Shown: positions 60,979 through 64,000 of the stretch, one piece after another | Layout: every line of letters begins with the position of its first letter | Position numbering within the stretch: the first letter of the stretch is position 1 | NCBI RefSeq assembly: GCF_009363535.1 | Contig: NZ_CP045369.1 | Location: 1,561,001 to 1,625,000 of the forward strand | Length of the DNA: 64,000 nucleotides | Origin: Microbulbifer sp. THAF38 | GTDB taxonomy: Bacteria > Pseudomonadota > Gammaproteobacteria > Pseudomonadales > Cellvibrionaceae | Direction: 5' to 3' | Notes under the pieces: generated by a model | Databases searched by the model: none | What the model saw: the letters and a program-made list of their open reading frames with translations, nothing else | Told to the model about the DNA's origin: nothing | Made by a program: the position numbers and the translations under genes

Positions 60979-61638
60979 TTAAATGTAATGTTGCTGTAGC
61001 AAGGGCCAGATTTCATCCACAGAGCTGACCAGGTGATCGGCACCCCAATTAGCGGGGTCATCAGATGCATCGATATAGCCGTATGCGCAAGCAATCGTCG
61101 GCATGCCTGCACGCTGGCCGGCAATAATATCCCGCTGGTGATCTCCGATATAGACGGCGTCTGCCGGAGTGCATCCTATTTTGCTACAAGCGAGTAATAT
61201 CGCTTCTGGGTCTGGCTTTGACTTACTGACATGATCGGGGCAAATCACCGCAGAGGCCGGTGGCAGATATTCAAATGCCCGCATCAACGGCACAGTAAAT
61301 GCTTCGGGTTTATTGGTGACGATACCCCAGGGGATTTCATTCTGCGCGAGGGTATCCAGCAATGGTTCTATGCCGGGAAAGGGGGTGGTTTGCTCTGCGA
61401 GGTGCGCGAGGTAGAGATCCAGCAGGCGCTGCAGGAGGCTGGCAAATTCGGGATCACCTTCCTGTTTGCCAAACCCCAGGGTGACCAATGCCCTTGAGCC
61501 GCTTGAGACGGTGCCGCGGATTACCTGGTCGGGCAGTGGAGGTAATTGCTCCTGATGCCGTAACTGATTGAGCACGACAATAAAGTCCGGTGCGGTGTCG
61601 AGGAGTGTGCCATCCAGGTCAAATAAAACTGCTTTCAT
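60979..61638 (-). CDS. mupP: N-acetylmuramic acid 6-phosphate phosphatase (HAD family)
   Basis: A 219-residue HAD hydrolase with motif I FDLDGTLLDTAPDF, motif II IVTNKPE, and motif IV YIGDHQRDIIAGQ. It looks like phosphoglycolate phosphatase, but the gene order ubiG - mupP - yciK is that of MupP, which makes MurNAc from MurNAc-6-phosphate in peptidoglycan recycling. The choice between the two rests on that context, which is known from Pseudomonas. It starts 12 bp after the ubiG stop, so it is co-transcribed. Confidence 0.85.
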   Translation of the reverse strand: MKAVLFDLDGTLLDTAPDFIVVLNQLRHQEQLPPLPDQVIRGTVSSGSRALVTLGFGKQEGDPEFASLLQRLLDLYLAHLAEQTTPFPGIEPLLDTLAQNEIPWGIVTNKPEAFTVPLMRAFEYLPPASAVICPDHVSKSKPDPEAILLACSKIGCTPADAVYIGDHQRDIIAGQRAGMPTIACAYGYIDASDDPANWGADHLVSSVDEIWPLLQQHYI

Positions 61639-61650
61639 CGTAGGGTTCGC

Positions 61651-62352
61651 TTATTCGGGTTTGCTGGCATACATCAGGTAATTGACGTCGACGTCGCGGG
61701 GATTGAGTTTATAGTTGCGGGTAACCGGGTTGTAGGTCATGCCGGTGATATCGCGCAGTTCCAGGTCCGCCTCGCGCAGCCAGGCGCCCATTTCCGAGGG
61801 GCGGATAAACTTGCTGTATTCATGGGTGCCTTTGGGTAGTAAGCGTAGGATATATTCCGCTCCCACCACGCCAAAGAGCCAGCCTTTGGGGGTGCGGTTG
61901 ATCGTCGAGAAAAACAAGTGTCCGCCGGGCTTGACCAGTTTGGCGCAGGCGCGGATCACTGAGGCAGGATCGGGTACATGCTCGAGCATTTCCAGGCAGG
62001 TCACAACGTCGTAACTTTCCGGTGCTTCTTCGGCAAGCTCTTCCACGGTAATACGTCGATAATCTACCGATACGCCGCTTTCCAGAGCGTGCAATTTGGC
62101 AACGTTGAGAGGGGCTTCGCCCATATCAATCCCAGTCACCTTTGCACCTCGCTGGGCCATGGCCTCAGCCAGAATCCCTCCGCCGCAGCCGACATCCAGC
62201 AGTTTTTTGTCGGCCACTGAGGCGTATCTGTCAATGTAGTTAGCGCGCAATGGGTTAATTTCGTGCAGCGGTTTAAATTCGCCTTCTTTATCCCACCAGC
62301 GGCTGGCGAGTTGCTCGAATTTGGCGATTTCCGTGGGATCTACATTACTCAT
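61651..62352 (-). CDS. ubiG: Ubiquinone biosynthesis O-methyltransferase
   Basis: A 233-residue SAM methyltransferase. It starts [35 protein letters not shown], which is the family-typical membrane-contact start, and has motif [26 protein letters not shown] and [18 protein letters not shown]. It carries out both O-methylations of ubiquinone synthesis at the inner membrane. It begins a run with mupP and yciK on the reverse strand. A hairpin at 62405-62435 in the leader separates it from mtaD. Confidence 0.93.
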   Translation of the reverse strand: MSNVDPTEIAKFEQLASRWWDKEGEFKPLHEINPLRANYIDRYASVADKKLLDVGCGGGILAEAMAQRGAKVTGIDMGEAPLNVAKLHALESGVSVDYRRITVEELAEEAPESYDVVTCLEMLEHVPDPASVIRACAKLVKPGGHLFFSTINRTPKGWLFGVVGAEYILRLLPKGTHEYSKFIRPSEMGAWLREADLELRDITGMTYNPVTRNYKLNPRDVDVNYLMYASKPE

Positions 62353-62404
62353 GAATTTCTCTGCAAACTCCGTCGCTGTTAACCCGTAAATACATGCGGC
62401 TACG

Positions 62405-62435
62405 GGTTATCTCGGCACGGGGGTGTGCCGTAACC
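62405..62435. repeat. Hairpin between mtaD and ubiG
   Basis: CGGCAC (62413-62418) pairs with GTGCCG (62425-62430), and outside it GGTTA (62405-62409) pairs with TAACC (62431-62435) after a three-base bulge. It may end mtaD transcription. A hairpin with the same six-base arms lies at 30100-30120. Confidence 0.55.
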
Positions 62436-62601
62436 AGTTGTCAGCTGGCCGGTAAAAGTCCGAGAAAGCAGGGAGGCTTGAATAGCCACTCCAGTATTTC
62501 GCGGACGGCAACAAAAGGGATGAAGTACACCCATTAAATTGCCTAGTTAATGATTAATTAGTGGCTGATTCCTATATTGAATCGCAGTGTCCGGTTCGCG
62601 C

Positions 62602-63927
62602 CTAGCGCGAATGGCCGGCGATTCTATCACGCCATAATTGCGCTCGCTGGATTACCTCAGTCTCGTTCAGGGTGAGTAATTGGCGCTCTCCCAATAACTG
62701 CTTGCCCGCAACCCAGACGTCGCTGACATTGTGTCCGCCGCTGGCATAAATTAGTTGAGACATGGGGTCGTGTACTGGTTGCTGCTCCAGGCCGGATAGA
62801 TTGATCGCCGCAATATCGGCGCTCTTGCCAATTTCCAGGCTGCCGGTTTCCTCCTCAATACCCAAAGCACGTGCGCCATTGATAGTAGCCATTGCCAGCG
62901 CCTGGTGAGCGGGAAGTGCGGTGGCCCTGCCACTGACAGCCTTGGCCAGCAGTGCGGCGGTACTGGCCTCGGCAAACAGGTCCTGACTATTGTTGCTAGC
63001 GGCTCCGTCAGTGCCCAGAGATACATTAATACCGGCATCGAGCATCTCGACGGTGGGACAGAAGCCGGAGGCCAGTTTGAGGTTGGACGAAGGGCAGTGG
63101 GCCACGTGCGCACCACTGGTTTTCAACAATTCTATGTCCCGCTCATTGGTTGCCACCATATGTACGCAGAGAGTCTGTGGGCTCATCAGGCCAAGGCGCT
63201 GTAGCCGCTCGGTGGGGCGTTCGCCATTTTGCTTCAGCGCAGTTTCCACTTCCTGGTAAGTCTCGTGCAGATGTATCTGCACGGGAATTTGCGCCTCGGC
63301 GGAGCATACAGCGATTTTCTCCAGGGTTTGATCGCCGACGGTGTAGGGGGCGTGTGGTGCAAAAACCACTTCAATGCGTTCATGGGCGCGGTAGTCGTCG
63401 CGCAGTGCCAAGCCTTTATGCAGGGCCTCTTCGGCGTGGCGGCTCCAGGGGGTGGGCACATCCAATACCGGAAAGGCGATATGTGCGCGGATGCCGGTTT
63501 CCCGGACAGCGGTTGCGACAGCTTCTGGGTAGAAATACTGATCAGAGAAAGTGGTAGTTCCCGAGCGCAGCATTTCCGCAATGGCGTGGCGGCTGCCATC
63601 CGCGACAAACTCCGGCCCTACCCAGCGCTGTTCCGTCGGCCAAATATGTTTTTCCAGCCATTCCTTGAGGGGGCGGTCATCGGCATAGCCCCGCAATAGC
63701 GTCATGGGCGCGTGATTGTGGGTGTTGATCAGCCCGGGGATCAGGGCGTGATGCTTGAGCTCCACTTCCCGTTTTGCCTTGAACCGTATTTTGGCTTCTG
63801 TCGATGGCAACAGGGCGGTGATTCGCCCGCTCTCAATAGCTAAAGAGCAATTCTCGTACACTTTTTGCTCGGGGATTACTGGGATAATCCAGCGCGCATG
63901 AATCAGGGTGTCTATTGCTTGGGGCAT
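62602..63927 (-). CDS. mtaD: 5-methylthioadenosine / S-adenosylhomocysteine deaminase
   Basis: A protein of about 441 residues of the amidohydrolase superfamily (TRZ/ATZ group). Metal and substrate motifs are NTHNHAPMTLLRGYADD, GTTTFSDQYF, HLHETYQEVE, VHMVATNERD, and the catalytic LGTDGAASNNSQDLF. MtaD deaminates 5'-methylthioadenosine and SAH to the inosyl forms in methionine salvage. Gene order with ubiG matches Pseudomonas. I place the start at ATG 63927; an in-frame ATG at 63990 would add 21 residues without family similarity. Confidence 0.88.
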   Translation of the reverse strand: MPQAIDTLIHARWIIPVIPEQKVYENCSLAIESGRITALLPSTEAKIRFKAKREVELKHHALIPGLINTHNHAPMTLLRGYADDRPLKEWLEKHIWPTEQRWVGPEFVADGSRHAIAEMLRSGTTTFSDQYFYPEAVATAVRETGIRAHIAFPVLDVPTPWSRHAEEALHKGLALRDDYRAHERIEVVFAPHAPYTVGDQTLEKIAVCSAEAQIPVQIHLHETYQEVETALKQNGERPTERLQRLGLMSPQTLCVHMVATNERDIELLKTSGAHVAHCPSSNLKLASGFCPTVEMLDAGINVSLGTDGAASNNSQDLFAEASTAALLAKAVSGRATALPAHQALAMATINGARALGIEEETGSLEIGKSADIAAINLSGLEQQPVHDPMSQLIYASGGHNVSDVWVAGKQLLGERQLLTLNETEVIQRAQLWRDRIAGHSR

Positions 63928-64000
63928 GGAAGTTAGGCGACGGCGGTTAAGATGGGGATTTACTTTAGCGGCAGAGACTGCTTGCGGCAACAGGGGAGAG

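Noticed and set aside
1..64000. tRNA, rRNA, CRISPR arrays, insertion sequences, prophage or integrase
   Set aside because: I looked for T-loop signatures, spaced direct repeats, transposase or integrase motifs and terminal inverted repeats, and found none that hold up.

Overview
The window reads as chromosomal DNA of a Gram-negative gammaproteobacterium. Supporting signs are two TonB-dependent receptors, several lipoboxes, an OprO/P-type porin, a PagL-like outer-membrane barrel, and the order mtaD - ubiG - mupP - yciK, which is known from pseudomonads and relatives. The mix of marine-type genes (leucine dehydrogenase, M16 lipoprotein peptidase, fused indolepyruvate ferredoxin oxidoreductase, secreted amidohydrolases) suggests a Microbulbifer- or Cellvibrionales-like organism. 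That placement is inference, not proof. I see no tRNA, rRNA, CRISPR array, prophage or insertion sequence. About 52 protein genes are supported, one of them cut by the left edge.

Layout. 1-2.5 kb: two reverse-strand enzymes, a partial two-hotdog thioesterase and a secreted S33-type alpha/beta hydrolase. 2.5-10.6 kb: a visibly A/T-richer stretch with long gene-poor spacers. It holds an ECF sigma factor, a large TonB-dependent receptor, a PraB-like secreted protein and a beta-lactamase-fold hydrolase that carries a perfect 27-bp internal duplication. 10.6-17.2 kb: 6-phosphogluconate dehydrogenase, RdgC, an alkaline-phosphatase-superfamily enzyme and a second TonB-dependent receptor. 17.5-19.5 kb: a compact reverse operon of unknown function (membrane alpha/beta hydrolase, lipoprotein, small helical protein). 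20-25 kb: a VOC protein, an exported Ntn amidase, a translationally coupled GNAT and PuuE-like pair, and a YceK-like lipoprotein next to a small beta-barrel protein.

25-36 kb is core metabolism and proteolysis: PepD, RNase II, leucine dehydrogenase, an M16 lipoprotein peptidase, a GST, a secreted amidohydrolase and a SIMPL-domain lipoprotein. 36-43 kb: a class V PLP enzyme divergent from a VOC - patatin - GntR run, then a class III aminotransferase and a glutamine-synthetase-like ligase that together look like polyamine catabolism. 43.6-48.8 kb: a glycan-tailoring cassette (GT4 glycosyltransferase, methyltransferase, alpha/alpha-toroid protein, antisense methyltransferase, hexapeptide acetyltransferase, shikimate-kinase-like protein). 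48.9-53.2 kb: an Lrp/AsnC regulator divergent from a giant indolepyruvate ferredoxin oxidoreductase. 53.2-60.1 kb: a porin, a TraB/GumN protein, a second GT4, a PagL-like protein, a divergent sigma-70 family factor and two small exported proteins. 60.2-63.9 kb: yciK, mupP, ubiG and mtaD.

Most transcription units end in clear hairpin terminators, which are listed. The least explained parts are the 17.5-19.5 kb operon, the 43.6-48.8 kb glycan cassette, and the sigma factor at 57.8-58.9 kb, whose promoter-contact region departs from the usual RpoS/RpoD pattern.
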